From NCBI GenBank assembly GCA_002706335.1, contig PAKZ01000036.1, positions 1-64,000 of the forward strand: a stretch of 64,000 nt of DNA, read 5' to 3'. Positions 1-6,986 of the stretch are shown piece after piece; within the stretch, counting starts at the first letter, position 1, and each line of letters opens with the position of its first letter. The translations under genes were made by a program, and so were the position numbers. A model generated the notes under the pieces. It worked only from the letters and a program-made list of their open reading frames with translations, had not been told where the DNA came from and made no database searches. This stretch comes from Ahrensia sp. Its GTDB lineage: Bacteria > Pseudomonadota > Alphaproteobacteria > Rhizobiales > Rhizobiaceae.

Positions 1-498
1 GAACGGATCGAACAGCGCGAAGGCGGGGATGGTGTCGCTCGATGCGGCGTCGACGGCTCTTCGCGGCGACTTGGCAAGGACGCCATCCGTGGTGCTCGGG
101 TTTAGCCCGAGGATGACCCGAGGCCCCACCCCGTAAGGCTGGAGGCTGCCACTGATGTCCGAAGGTGTTGCTTCGTTCTCGATCTTCGAAGATGTCTCGG
201 GCTCTCCGGAATGGGGCCTCGGGTCAGGCCCGAGGATGACGGAGTTTGGTGGCTGGCTTCCGCGCTCTTTGGTTGGACGCATGGTGATCGTCACCAGCTT
301 GCAGGCGGCCATGGCGATGAGGCGGCGGGCGGCGAATTCGGCGGGGCGCAGGATTGAGAGGATGCGCAGATAGAGATGGCGCGGGAGGGTCGGATTGGAC
401 CGCCCCGCCTGGATCCCGGCCATGACCAGCAGCCGGAATGCGATGTCACACAATATCTCGCAATTGCGATCGATCGCCCCGCGCCAGTTGAACTCCAT
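1..498 (-). CDS. Conserved hypothetical protein, partial at the left edge
   Basis: The minus-strand frame from the ATG at 498 stays open to base 1, giving at least 166 codons, and the start is preceded by a GGAGG-like ribosome site. The protein begins MEFNWRGAIDRNCE and continues with an Arg/Leu/Ala-rich stretch to about residue 75. I recognise this start as typical of short uncharacterised alphaproteobacterial proteins, but I know no function for it. From about residue 86 onward the frame runs through two copies of a GC-rich palindromic repeat, which encode VILG..DPR-like segments. The genuine domain may therefore end early and the tail be repeat-derived. The first 23 codons are duplicated at 2160-2230. 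Confidence 0.6.
   Translation of the reverse strand, partial: MEFNWRGAIDRNCEILCDIAFRLLVMAGIQAGRSNPTLPRHLYLRILSILRPAEFAARRLIAMAACKLVTITMRPTKERGSQPPNSVILGPDPRPHSGEPETSSKIENEATPSDISGSLQPYGVGPRVILGLNPSTTDGVLAKSPRRAVDAASSDTIPAFALFDPF
92..128. repeat. Palindromic intergenic-type repeat, copy 1
   Basis: CTCGGG-N5-CCCGAG at 95-111 is followed by GATGACCCGAGGCCCC. The same core recurs at 217-242. This resembles the abundant alphaproteobacterial element whose other strand reads GTCATCCTCGGGC. Here it lies inside an open reading frame. Confidence 0.6.
217..242. repeat. Palindromic intergenic-type repeat, copy 2
   Basis: CCTCGGG (217-223) and CCCGAGG (229-235) are perfect 7-bp arms around a 5-nt loop, followed by ATGACGG. 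It is the same family as the repeat at 92-128 and is read in frame on the minus strand. Confidence 0.65.
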
Positions 499-500
499 GC
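430..500. repeat. 71-bp direct repeat, left copy
   Basis: It is identical to 2160-2230 except at two positions. It covers the first 23 codons and the start of the partial left-edge gene. More diverged similarity continues through the 5' untranslated region to about 553. The two copies bracket the AT-rich cassette at 686-1741. Confidence 0.85.
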
Positions 501-685
501 TCCGCCTCCGGTTGGTGCCGGGATTGTGAGGGGCTTTTTGGGGGCGGTGGATAGAAAGCGAGGCTTAAGTGGCGAATAGTGAGGTGGGCTAAGGGGTTGG
601 GTGGATAGCAATATCACGGTTATCCAACGCAGGTGAGAATTTCCTGCGTGATGTGGACGTAATTTTCGCAAGCGTATCGAACGCT

Positions 686-1432
686 TCAGAATCCAACTAA
701 TTTCATTTTTGGAAGAGGTATTTTCTCAAATTCTTCGGACGCACTAAAATCCGCAGGAAAGAAACAGTAATCAGGCTCTGTTCCTATCTTTTCGTACTCT
801 TCGACCATACATTCGCCGCCGCGGGCAAGAATCTCCAGTGCGTATTCGCTGCAAATAACCTCTTCAGTCAATTTTTCTTTTCTATAATTTTTCGCAAATA
901 GCTCATTCAAAACCCTAGTGGTTCCGTATTTTCTTTTCAAAATTGTTGCATCAGCTAAAGCGTATCGACCAATTTTATGACGTAAATCCCAAAATTTTGA
1001 CTTCAGTTGCTTGGATCGACATATCAGAAGCTCGTGAGATTCTGTAAAGTCTACAAGATCTGATATTTTTGATCCATTTCGGAATTTAAGCCCATCAAAG
1101 AACCGCTTTTTTACGGATTCAACAACATGTAAATGGCCGACATAAACCATAGCGTGGCACCAATAGGCGTGCTCGCTAGCGAATTTTCGAATTTCCTTTT
1201 GGTAATCCTCAACAATGTTCGAGGCTGCAACCCCATTTTTCTTATTGCGAGTAAGGATTACGTCCCCAACAAACAGCTTCTCAACATTGGGTATGAAGTA
1301 CTCGTGCTTCCCACTTAATCGCGCCTTGCGGACCACTTTGCTTGCAAAAGCATCGCCCATTTCAGAAGTGGGCGATGGCACGGTGATTTCGTTTTCAGAA
1401 GTATCTGATGAAGTTTGAGAATCAGAAGTCAT
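686..1432 (-). CDS. Permuted NlpC/P60-like (YiiX/YebB-type) papain-fold protein
   Basis: A 248-residue protein that I assign to the circularly permuted NlpC/P60 superfamily by motif order. GDVILTR comes first, then YWCHAMVYVG with the likely catalytic His and a following VVES, and late in the chain VICSEYALEIL with the likely catalytic Cys. In the permuted family the His precedes the Cys, as here. Members cleave amide or thioester bonds in peptidoglycan or lipid contexts, but the substrate here is unknown. There is no signal peptide or membrane segment, so it is probably cytoplasmic. The gene is clearly AT-rich compared with its neighbours, suggesting transfer. It follows the 83-residue gene by 57 bp, and a 13-bp perfect hairpin sits just before its start, where no good Shine-Dalgarno is visible. 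A start at Met25 is possible. Confidence 0.6.
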   Translation of the reverse strand: MTSDSQTSSDTSENEITVPSPTSEMGDAFASKVVRKARLSGKHEYFIPNVEKLFVGDVILTRNKKNGVAASNIVEDYQKEIRKFASEHAYWCHAMVYVGHLHVVESVKKRFFDGLKFRNGSKISDLVDFTESHELLICRSKQLKSKFWDLRHKIGRYALADATILKRKYGTTRVLNELFAKNYRKEKLTEEVICSEYALEILARGGECMVEEYEKIGTEPDYCFFPADFSASEEFEKIPLPKMKLVGF

Positions 1433-1437
1433 TGCAA

Positions 1438-1471
1438 GCTAACCATAGGATCTATCGGTCCTATGGTTAGC
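1438..1471 (-). promoter_or_regulatory. Perfect 13-bp inverted repeat upstream of the papain-fold gene start
   Basis: GCTAACCATAGGA (1438-1450) and its exact complement at 1459-1471 flank an 8-nt loop. In the mRNA the hairpin ends only a few bases before the ATG at 1432 and is preceded by a run of nine to ten U. This is the wrong order for an intrinsic terminator. It may control translation of the downstream gene or be a protein-binding site. Confidence 0.5.
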
Positions 1472-1489
1472 AGCATAAAAAAAAAGTAG

Positions 1490-1741
1490 TCAACGCGTAG
1501 AGTTGGGCACTTTGCGAATTGATATCGCTCGCAGCGCATCGGGCCCAGCGAGGGCTGTGCCAATTACCTTAGTATTTTTTTTTAGGGCACCAACGCCGTT
1601 CATTAGTTTGATTCGGCCAGCAGTATCGGTAGAAATCACCGCTAGATCCTTGCCACTTACCTTCTCATCTAGGCGAACGACAGCTGCGCTTCCGTCAGGG
1701 CTGACTTTTGTGATAGTCCCTTGGAAATCTAGCTTGCTCAT
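1490..1741 (-). CDS. Small hypothetical protein, first gene of the AT-rich cassette
   Basis: An 83-residue protein starting MSKLDFQGTITKVSPDG. I chose the ATG at 1741 because GAGGG lies just upstream; an earlier in-frame start at 1819 has no such site. The alternating hydrophobic pattern and Gly/Asp turns suggest a small beta-barrel or SH3/OB-like fold, but I do not recognise the family. It has no signal peptide and no cysteines. It is AT-rich like the downstream papain-fold gene, with which it forms a two-gene unit driven by a promoter at about 1781-1807. An accessory or inhibitor role for the enzyme is possible, but nothing in the sequence proves it. Confidence 0.6.
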   Translation of the reverse strand: MSKLDFQGTITKVSPDGSAAVVRLDEKVSGKDLAVISTDTAGRIKLMNGVGALKKNTKVIGTALAGPDALRAISIRKVPNSTR

Positions 1742-1780
1742 ATCGTTTCCCTCGGTAAAGCTTTGGAAAAAGGCGGCGCC

Positions 1781-1807
1781 TCTATATTTTAAAGGCGCGC
1801 TTGTCAA
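1781..1807 (-). promoter_or_regulatory. Putative sigma-70 promoter for the AT-rich cassette
   Basis: On the minus strand TTGACA (1807-1802) is followed after 15 nt by TATAGA (1786-1781), about 40 nt upstream of the ATG at 1741. The spacing is slightly short, but both boxes are close to consensus. Confidence 0.45.
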
Positions 1808-1819
1808 TCCCTCTCCCAT

Positions 1820-2111
1820 GTCTAACTAAGTGTATTAATTAAGCTATGGACTTACAAGCGCGGTGGAAAACTTATTTATGTATAACATTCAATAGGTTAA
1901 CAGAAAGTGTGTTTTTTCTTGGGCCTAAATATGGTGTCAATACCCAAATCAATCACTTTTTTGTGAATTCTCTCGCTTGCCTGCAGACCTGCACACGCAT
2001 ATCGATTGGTTTGTAGTAAAAGTTTTGTCTCTCCGATCGCCCCCGGAAAGCGCAGCAATTTACGATGCAATCTGACAGCTTCTCATAAGCCAAACAGCAT
2101 TTCTCGGGACT
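1820..2111. other. AT-rich non-coding stretch
   Basis: This lies between the cassette and the right-hand 71-bp repeat. It has several A/T runs and no convincing frame, hairpin or RNA gene. It is probably part of the inserted DNA. Confidence 0.5.
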
Positions 2112-2228
2112 TCAAAACCAGTCGAGACAGTTGATTGCTCCCAAATCCATTCTGCCGTTCAGCCGGAATGCGATGTCGCACAATAACTCGCAATTGCGAT
2201 CGATCGCCCCGCGCCAGTTGAACTCCAT
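2112..2228 (-). pseudogene. Truncated copy of the left-edge gene
   Basis: A 38-codon frame begins MEFNWRGAIDRNCE with a GGAGG ribosome site, matches the gene starting at 498 for 23 codons, then diverges into an unrelated tail and stops. I read it as the 5' remnant of a duplicated or disrupted copy, not as a functional gene. Confidence 0.65.
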
Positions 2229-2230
2229 GC
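2160..2230. repeat. 71-bp direct repeat, right copy
   Basis: Identical to 430-500 apart from two substitutions. Weaker similarity continues through GCCTCCGGTT to about 2282. The copies are about 1.73 kb apart, in direct orientation. Confidence 0.85.
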
Positions 2231-2512
2231 CTTGCCTCCGGTTACGCCGGACAGTGTCGTGGAGGTTTGGAGGCGGTGGACAAGATTGGCGCAATTTGCC
2301 CGGGAATCAGCGCTTTGTCGCAAGGTTTAACCCCCGCGCCATCATCCACCTTTTCCCACGAGGGAGAAGAGAGGAGCGCGCCCGGAAGGCCGCCGTTTCG
2401 GGCGATTTGTCGTAAACGAACGCCGATGCGGCGCTGCAACGGGCGTTGCGGAGGGTGGTCTGCGCGAAGCTGACTGCAGAGGATGATCTCCGACTGCGCG
2501 AAGGGACGCTGC

Positions 2513-3784
2513 ATGTTCAAGACATTGTCCGGGGTGTGGGCGCTTCTGCTCGGCATACTGCTGATCATGCTGGGCAACGGCATGCAGTTCACGCTGATCG
2601 GCCTGCGCGGCGGCATCGAGGGGTTTTCGGCGACCGCACTGGCCGTCGTCACCTCGGCCTATTTCGCCGGCTTTCTCTCGGGCGCGCGCTTTACGCCGGT
2701 GCTGATCCGGCGCGTCGGCCATGTCCGTGTCTTCGCGGCGCTGGGCAGCTTCATGTCGGCGGCGTTGATCAGTTTTCCGCTTGTGACCGAACCCTGGGCG
2801 TGGACGCTGCTGCGGCTGCTGGTGGGGTTCTGCATGTCCGGCATCTATGTCACCGCCGAAAGCTGGCTCAACGATGCGTCCACCAACGAGACGCGGGGCC
2901 AGGTGCTGGCGGCCTACATGATCTCGCAGACGCTGGGGATCATCGGCGCGCAATGGCTCCTCACGCTCGGCGATGCGGGCACCTCGGTGCTGTTCATCGG
3001 CGCGTCCATCCTGGTTTCGATCTCGTTTGCGCCGATCCTGCTGTCGGCCAGCCGGACGCCGACGACCGAGGTCGCCCGGCCGATGCCACTGCGCGAGCTT
3101 TTTTTCCAATCGCCGCTCGGCACCGTCGGGATCTTCCTGCTCGGCAGCGTCTACGCCACGCAGTCGGGCATGGGCGCCGTGTTCGGCTCGCAGATCGGCA
3201 TGCCGGCGGACCAGATCGCGCTGTTCGTCGCGATGCTGTTTGCCGGCGCGCTGGTGCTGCAATATCCGATCGGCTGGCTGTCGGACCGGATGGACCGGCG
3301 CAGGCTGATCTTCGGGGCGTCGGCAGCCGGCGTCTTGTTCTGCGCGGTCGGGTTTATCTCCGGCGGACAGGTGTGGTTCCTGATGCTCTCCGCCTTCATC
3401 GCCGGCGGCGTGACTACGCCGCTTTACGCCCTGTTCCTGGCCTATACGAACGACTTCCTGACCACCGAGCAGATGCCGGCGGCATCCGGCGGTCTCGTCT
3501 TTACCTTCGGGCTGGGGGCCATTGCCGGCCCGCTGGCGACCGGCTTCGGCATGGAACGGTTCGGCCCCTTCACCTTCTGGCTGGTGCTGGGCGCGACATT
3601 CGCGGGGATCGCGCTCTACGCGCTCTATCGCATGACGAAGCGCGCGGCCGTGCCGGTTGCCGAGACCGAGAGCTATCTCGGCGTGCTGCCGACCGCGACG
3701 CCCGTGGCTGTGGAGGCGGCGGGAACCTGGGCGGCGGAGAATGCGGAGTCGGAAGCAGCGGAGGCGGAAGAGCAGGCGCGGTAG
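2513..3784 (+). CDS. MFS transporter (YcaD-like family)
   Basis: A 423-residue major facilitator permease with about 12 hydrophobic segments. The conserved loop between helices 2 and 3 reads GARFTPVLIRRVGHVRVF, and the second-half equivalent contains GWLSDRMDRRRLI. The AESWLNDASTNETRG stretch after helix 4 is characteristic of the YcaD/UMF-type group. The substrate cannot be deduced. The C-terminal 45 residues are an acidic Ala/Glu-rich tail. I prefer the ATG at 2513, which follows GAAGGGAC at good spacing, over the ATG at 2483, where AGAGG abuts the start. It is convergent with the MarR gene, with a 21-bp gap. Confidence 0.8.
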   Translation: MFKTLSGVWALLLGILLIMLGNGMQFTLIGLRGGIEGFSATALAVVTSAYFAGFLSGARFTPVLIRRVGHVRVFAALGSFMSAALISFPLVTEPWAWTLLRLLVGFCMSGIYVTAESWLNDASTNETRGQVLAAYMISQTLGIIGAQWLLTLGDAGTSVLFIGASILVSISFAPILLSASRTPTTEVARPMPLRELFFQSPLGTVGIFLLGSVYATQSGMGAVFGSQIGMPADQIALFVAMLFAGALVLQYPIGWLSDRMDRRRLIFGASAAGVLFCAVGFISGGQVWFLMLSAFIAGGVTTPLYALFLAYTNDFLTTEQMPAASGGLVFTFGLGAIAGPLATGFGMERFGPFTFWLVLGATFAGIALYALYRMTKRAAVPVAETESYLGVLPTATPVAVEAAGTWAAENAESEAAEAEEQAR

Positions 3785-3805
3785 CGCACGGAGGGCATGC
3801 TGTCT

Positions 3806-4252
3806 TCAGCCGCCTCTCCGCACCTCGCCCAGCGCCTCGACCAGCAACCGGAAGCGCTCCTCACCGAGGCGGGCGCGGTAGCGGGTTTCGATCTCGGCCT
3901 TGATGCGGTCGGCATCGTCGAGGGCGGCGCGGCCTTTTTCGGTGTGCCGGAGGATGCGGCCGCGCTTGTCGTCGGGGTCGGCGATCCGTTCGAGTACGCC
4001 CTCCCCCTCCAGCCCGTCGACGAGTTGCTGCACGGCCTGTTTCGAAATGCCCATGCGGGCGATCAGATCCGATTGGCGCAGGCCCGTGCGCGGCACGAAA
4101 CCGAGCAGGGTCGCGCGCGACGGGGTGAACCAGGCGTGGCCGGCCTCGACCATGGCGCTGACGAATTCCGCTTTCCAGGCCTCGTAAGCGCCCCAGAGCC
4201 GGATGCCGACATGATCCGGCCCCGCATTATTTTCGTCAAGTTGCTTGACCAT
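3806..4252 (-). CDS. MarR-family transcriptional regulator
   Basis: A 148-residue winged-helix regulator. LRQSDLIARMGISKQAVQQLVDGLEGEGVL is the recognition helix region and the wing contains DPDDKRGRI, the usual MarR DxR-type signature. It would act as a dimer and is likely an autorepressor. It is divergent from the 107-residue gene at 4331. A perfect 9-bp inverted repeat sits in the shared intergenic region at 4278-4300, the expected place for its operator. The inducing ligand is unknown; the neighbouring MFS permease could belong to its regulon, though it faces the other way. Confidence 0.85.
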   Translation of the reverse strand: MVKQLDENNAGPDHVGIRLWGAYEAWKAEFVSAMVEAGHAWFTPSRATLLGFVPRTGLRQSDLIARMGISKQAVQQLVDGLEGEGVLERIADPDDKRGRILRHTEKGRAALDDADRIKAEIETRYRARLGEERFRLLVEALGEVRRGG

Positions 4253-4277
4253 TTTTCCCGACTGGCGTATTTCGCTC

Positions 4278-4300
4278 GATAGTCAATCTACTTGACTATC
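4278..4300. promoter_or_regulatory. Probable MarR operator
   Basis: GATAGTCAA (4278-4286) and TTGACTATC (4292-4300) are perfect inverted arms around 5 nt. The right arm supplies a TTGACT -35-like box for the rightward gene, and the left arm supplies the same on the minus strand. Binding here would block both promoters. Confidence 0.65.
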
Positions 4301-4330
4301 TTGCGCGATCAACCCCGAGAGGAAACCAAA

Positions 4331-4654
4331 ATGAATTTGATCACAGGAGACATGCTGCGCCTTTTGACCGTCGGGCGCACCCACATGCTGGAGCGCAACG
4401 GCAAGCCGGCCTTCGTCTATCTCGGCGAGGACGGCACGGGCCAGATGCGGCTCGAGGACGGCACGGCCTTTTCCGGCCGCTGGCGGCTGAACGAAGACGG
4501 ATACGCCACAGAGTGGAACGACGGCCGCAAGGGCGAATGGCAGCTGCACGAAAAGGATGGCGGCATCGAATATGCCTCGCGCGACGGCGCGCAGACGCTG
4601 AAAATGCTCGGCCTGTTCTTCGGCGACAGCGAGGGGCTGGCGGCGCGACCGTAA
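4331..4654 (+). CDS. Small hypothetical protein divergent from MarR
   Basis: A 107-residue soluble protein starting MNLITGDMLRLLTVGRTH. The ATG at 4331 follows GAGAGGAAACC, better placed than the earlier frame start at 4292, which lies inside the operator. The middle is rich in Gly, Trp and charged residues (GRWRLNEDGYATEWNDG), resembling small lipocalin-like or beta-barrel proteins, but I cannot name a family. It has no signal peptide. Its promoter overlaps the palindrome at 4278-4300, so it is probably repressed by the divergent MarR protein. Confidence 0.65.
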   Translation: MNLITGDMLRLLTVGRTHMLERNGKPAFVYLGEDGTGQMRLEDGTAFSGRWRLNEDGYATEWNDGRKGEWQLHEKDGGIEYASRDGAQTLKMLGLFFGDSEGLAARP

Positions 4655-4753
4655 AAAACGGCCCTCGCCCGGCCCTTGCAAGGAACAGAGAGGCCGGCGC
4701 CGCGTTTTCAGGGGGCGGACAACGAGTCCGCACCCCTGACACGGAGCCCCCCA

Positions 4754-5242
4754 ATGACCGTCAAGAACCTATCAGACCTGTTCCAGCATACGCTCAAGGA
4801 CGTCTATTTCGCGGAGAACTTCATCCGCAAGAACCTGCCCAAGATGATCGAGAAGAGCACCAACCCGTCCCTGAAGAAGCTCTTCAAGGATCACCTCTCG
4901 GAAACCGAAGGCCAGATCGGCCGGCTGGAAACCGTCTTCGAGGTGCTGGGCCTGAAGCCCGAGGGCGAGGAATGCCCGGCCATCGAAGGCATCGTCAAGG
5001 AAGCCGAGGAGCTGATGGACGAGATCGAGGATACCGACACGCTGGACGCCGCGCTGATCGCCGCCGCCCAGGCTGTCGAGCATTACGAGATCACGCGCTA
5101 CGGCACGCTGCTGACCTGGGCCAAGCTTCTCGGCCATGAACACGCCATCGCGCCGCTTCGCGACAATATCGAGGAAGAAAAGAGCGCCGATTCCAAGCTG
5201 ACGCGGCTTGCCGAGGACAAGCTCAACAAGAAAGCGGCCTGA
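4754..5242 (+). CDS. DUF892 (YciE/YciF) ferritin-like protein
   Basis: A 162-residue all-helical protein of the YciE/YciF family, starting MTVKNLSDLFQHTLKDVYFAE. These proteins form four-helix ferritin-like bundles with a di-iron or similar metal site and are usually stress-induced. The Glu/His ligands are seen in the first helix (DVYFAE), the second (HLSETEGQ), the third (AVEHYEI) and the fourth (DNIEEEK). The ATG at 4754 follows ACGGAGCC. It lies 100 bp after the previous gene and ends 26 bp before an intrinsic terminator. The exact stress role is not visible in the sequence. Confidence 0.85.
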   Translation: MTVKNLSDLFQHTLKDVYFAENFIRKNLPKMIEKSTNPSLKKLFKDHLSETEGQIGRLETVFEVLGLKPEGEECPAIEGIVKEAEELMDEIEDTDTLDAALIAAAQAVEHYEITRYGTLLTWAKLLGHEHAIAPLRDNIEEEKSADSKLTRLAEDKLNKKAA

Positions 5243-5268
5243 ACGGCCTTCACCATTCCCATATCAAT

Positions 5269-5294
5269 GCCCCGCTCGACGAGCGGGGCGTTTT
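5269..5294 (+). terminator. Intrinsic terminator after the DUF892 gene
   Basis: GCCCCGCTC and GAGCGGGGC form a 9-bp stem with a 3-nt loop, followed by GTTTTCG. Confidence 0.85.
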
Positions 5295-5334
5295 CGTTCC
5301 GGTCCCAAGGCCCCGAAACGACCCTGCAGCTCCT

Positions 5335-5420
5335 CGCGTCGTAACAGGCTTGGCCGCGCTCGTTGTCGAAGCGGGTGGCGGCGTTGACGTTGACAGTGTT
5401 TGCGATGACGCCCGCGGACG
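5335..5420 (-). pseudogene. Remnant of a GNAT acetyltransferase gene
   Basis: Bases 5335-5389 match 6576-6630 of the intact GNAT gene at roughly 85 percent identity by eye. On the minus strand they encode NAATRFDNERGQACYD, compared with NATIRADNEGGQAYYD in the intact gene. There is no start, and similarity fades beyond 5420. It is a decayed paralogue fragment between a terminator and the lipoprotein gene. Confidence 0.6.
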
Positions 5421-5588
5421 GCGTGGCAGAATAGCCGGTAGCATCAAAAGCGAAGAAGGTTCGATGGGATGTCGTATACTCTCGCTATTTTAAACCCCCT
5501 TAATCATAATAAAAACCAGAAATTGCGTGAGAAGAAGCAATAATAAATGATGCGATAAGTAATTTATTTGCGAGATTTATTTTTGGAG
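5421..5588. other. AT-rich upstream region of the lipoprotein gene
   Basis: This is low-GC DNA without a frame. It probably holds the promoter of the gene at 5589, but no box pair is convincing enough to mark. Confidence 0.4.
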
Positions 5589-6452
5589 ATGCCGGCATCG
5601 CTTAATCGTCTCGCATCTGCAGCTTGCATGGCGCTGTGTGTAGCGCTTCTCGCAGGATGCAGTGACGGGCGTGACGGCGATGTTGTCGAACTGCGCATGA
5701 GGGCGCCGGCGTTTCAGGCTATCTACTCATCCATGTTCGGTGGCGACAGCGTCGATATCCGTCTCCATCTTTATGACCGGCTGCCGACCTCCGAAGGGCT
5801 GAGTTCGCGGGCTGTCTTCAGCAAGAAGAGCATCGACTTCGATATTCCGAAGCGCGTGTTAATGACAAACATCATCTCCGGTCCCGGGGACAAGGAGGAA
5901 TTGGCCATCAATCTTTTCCTCTCGGACGGCAATATTCTTCTTGGCGGCGAAGCACCGCCAGGCGCTTCTCGTGAGTTACTGAGCATTTCCATCGACAGCG
6001 TATCGAGATCCGCCCTCAGCGCTTATCGAAACAACGTATTTCTCTTGCTCTCCGACCTCGCATCGATCGGGGTCCCGTCGGGGCCAGGATTGCGGTGCCG
6101 CCGAGGCGATGCGGCATGCGTTTCGCAGCTGATTTCGAGGCTGGGCGTAGCCGAGCGACATTGTGGCTTCTCGATCCTCGAATATGAAACGAGCTTCAGT
6201 CAGTCCCGCTCGAGAGCAGAAGCATCGTTTCCCTTTTCGGAAGGAAACGTATTCATAAAGTTGGATGAATGGCCACAAAAGCAGTTTTTCTACGCTTGTT
6301 ACCGGTCACCGGCTTCAACGATATGTAGATGGCATGGCCTGTTTGAAGACACTTATCCGATTTCCATAAGCTCAAACAGTACGGATGTCTGCGGACAGAC
6401 TGAAATCAGGGACAAGGTCATCGACTGGCTGAACGGCCATGTAGTGCATTAG
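5589..6452 (+). CDS. Hypothetical lipoprotein
   Basis: A 287-residue predicted lipoprotein. The N-terminus is short and basic, followed by a hydrophobic stretch ending in the lipobox LLAGC (Cys at about residue 24), so it should be lipidated and exported. The mature part has no recognisable domain. It contains a C-terminal set of cysteines (CRRGDAAC, CGF, ACYR, ICRW, VCGQ) that could form disulfides in the periplasm. Codon use and GC are lower than in its neighbours. The start is uncertain: the ATG at 5589 has GGAG directly abutting it, and a TTG at 5568 has no ribosome site. I do not recognise a family. Confidence 0.6.
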   Translation: MPASLNRLASAACMALCVALLAGCSDGRDGDVVELRMRAPAFQAIYSSMFGGDSVDIRLHLYDRLPTSEGLSSRAVFSKKSIDFDIPKRVLMTNIISGPGDKEELAINLFLSDGNILLGGEAPPGASRELLSISIDSVSRSALSAYRNNVFLLLSDLASIGVPSGPGLRCRRGDAACVSQLISRLGVAERHCGFSILEYETSFSQSRSRAEASFPFSEGNVFIKLDEWPQKQFFYACYRSPASTICRWHGLFEDTYPISISSNSTDVCGQTEIRDKVIDWLNGHVVH

Positions 6453-6476
6453 TGCCGGTCGTGGAATGGCTTCGGC

Positions 6477-6986
6477 CTAATCCGAAATGACCCGGTAGCC
6501 CTTGGAGATGCGGTCGACTCGGTAGCCGGATTTCAGCGGCACCTTCTCGTCGACCTTGTAGGTGACGAAGCCCATCGCGTCGTAATAGGCTTGGCCGCCC
6601 TCATTGTCGGCGCGGATGGTGGCGTTGATCGCCAAAAGGCCGAAACGCCGGGCGATCATGACCGTCTCGGCGAACAGCGCCCGGCCGATTTCGAGCGCCT
6701 GCGAGCCGACGCGGGCGAAGGTGGCGATGTCGGCCCAATCGTCCGGCAGTTGCTCGTGGGTCAGCAGGACCTGGAAGCCGAGCAATTCGCCGGTATCGGC
6801 TGCGGCGACGAGGAAGGAAATCTGGATCTGCGACTTGAAGAAGTGATCGATGAAGGCCTCGACGGTGATCGGCCGCTCGAAGATCGTCGCGCCGCCGACG
6901 CGGATGACCTCGTTCAGAAGGTCGCACAACGCCGGCACGTCGCCCGGATCGACCGGGCGGATCGTGACGGCGATGCTGCCGCTCAT
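6477..6986 (-). CDS. GNAT-family N-acetyltransferase
   Basis: A 169-residue single-domain GNAT enzyme starting MSGSIAVTIRPVDPGD. The acetyl-CoA binding core lies around residues 95-120 (RVGSQALEIGRALFAETVMIAR), followed by the beta5/alpha4 NEGGQAYYDAMGF motif. The acceptor substrate is not predictable. The start overlaps the stop of the nucleosidase gene by 4 bp, so the two are translationally coupled in one minus-strand operon with the thioesterase and cyclic-nucleotide-binding genes. A decayed paralogue fragment lies at 5335-5420. Confidence 0.85.
   Translation of the reverse strand: MSGSIAVTIRPVDPGDVPALCDLLNEVIRVGGATIFERPITVEAFIDHFFKSQIQISFLVAAADTGELLGFQVLLTHEQLPDDWADIATFARVGSQALEIGRALFAETVMIARRFGLLAINATIRADNEGGQAYYDAMGFVTYKVDEKVPLKSGYRVDRISKGYRVISD

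Noticed and set aside
1438-1489. Hairpin with adjacent A/T run considered as an intrinsic terminator
   Set aside because: On the coding strand the U-run comes before the stem, not after it. On the other strand there is no gene to terminate and a 5-nt gap before the A-run.
2342-3262. A 306-codon His/Arg/Gln-rich frame opposite the MFS gene
   Set aside because: The low-complexity charged translation is typical of antisense to membrane-protein genes; there is no ribosome site or homology.
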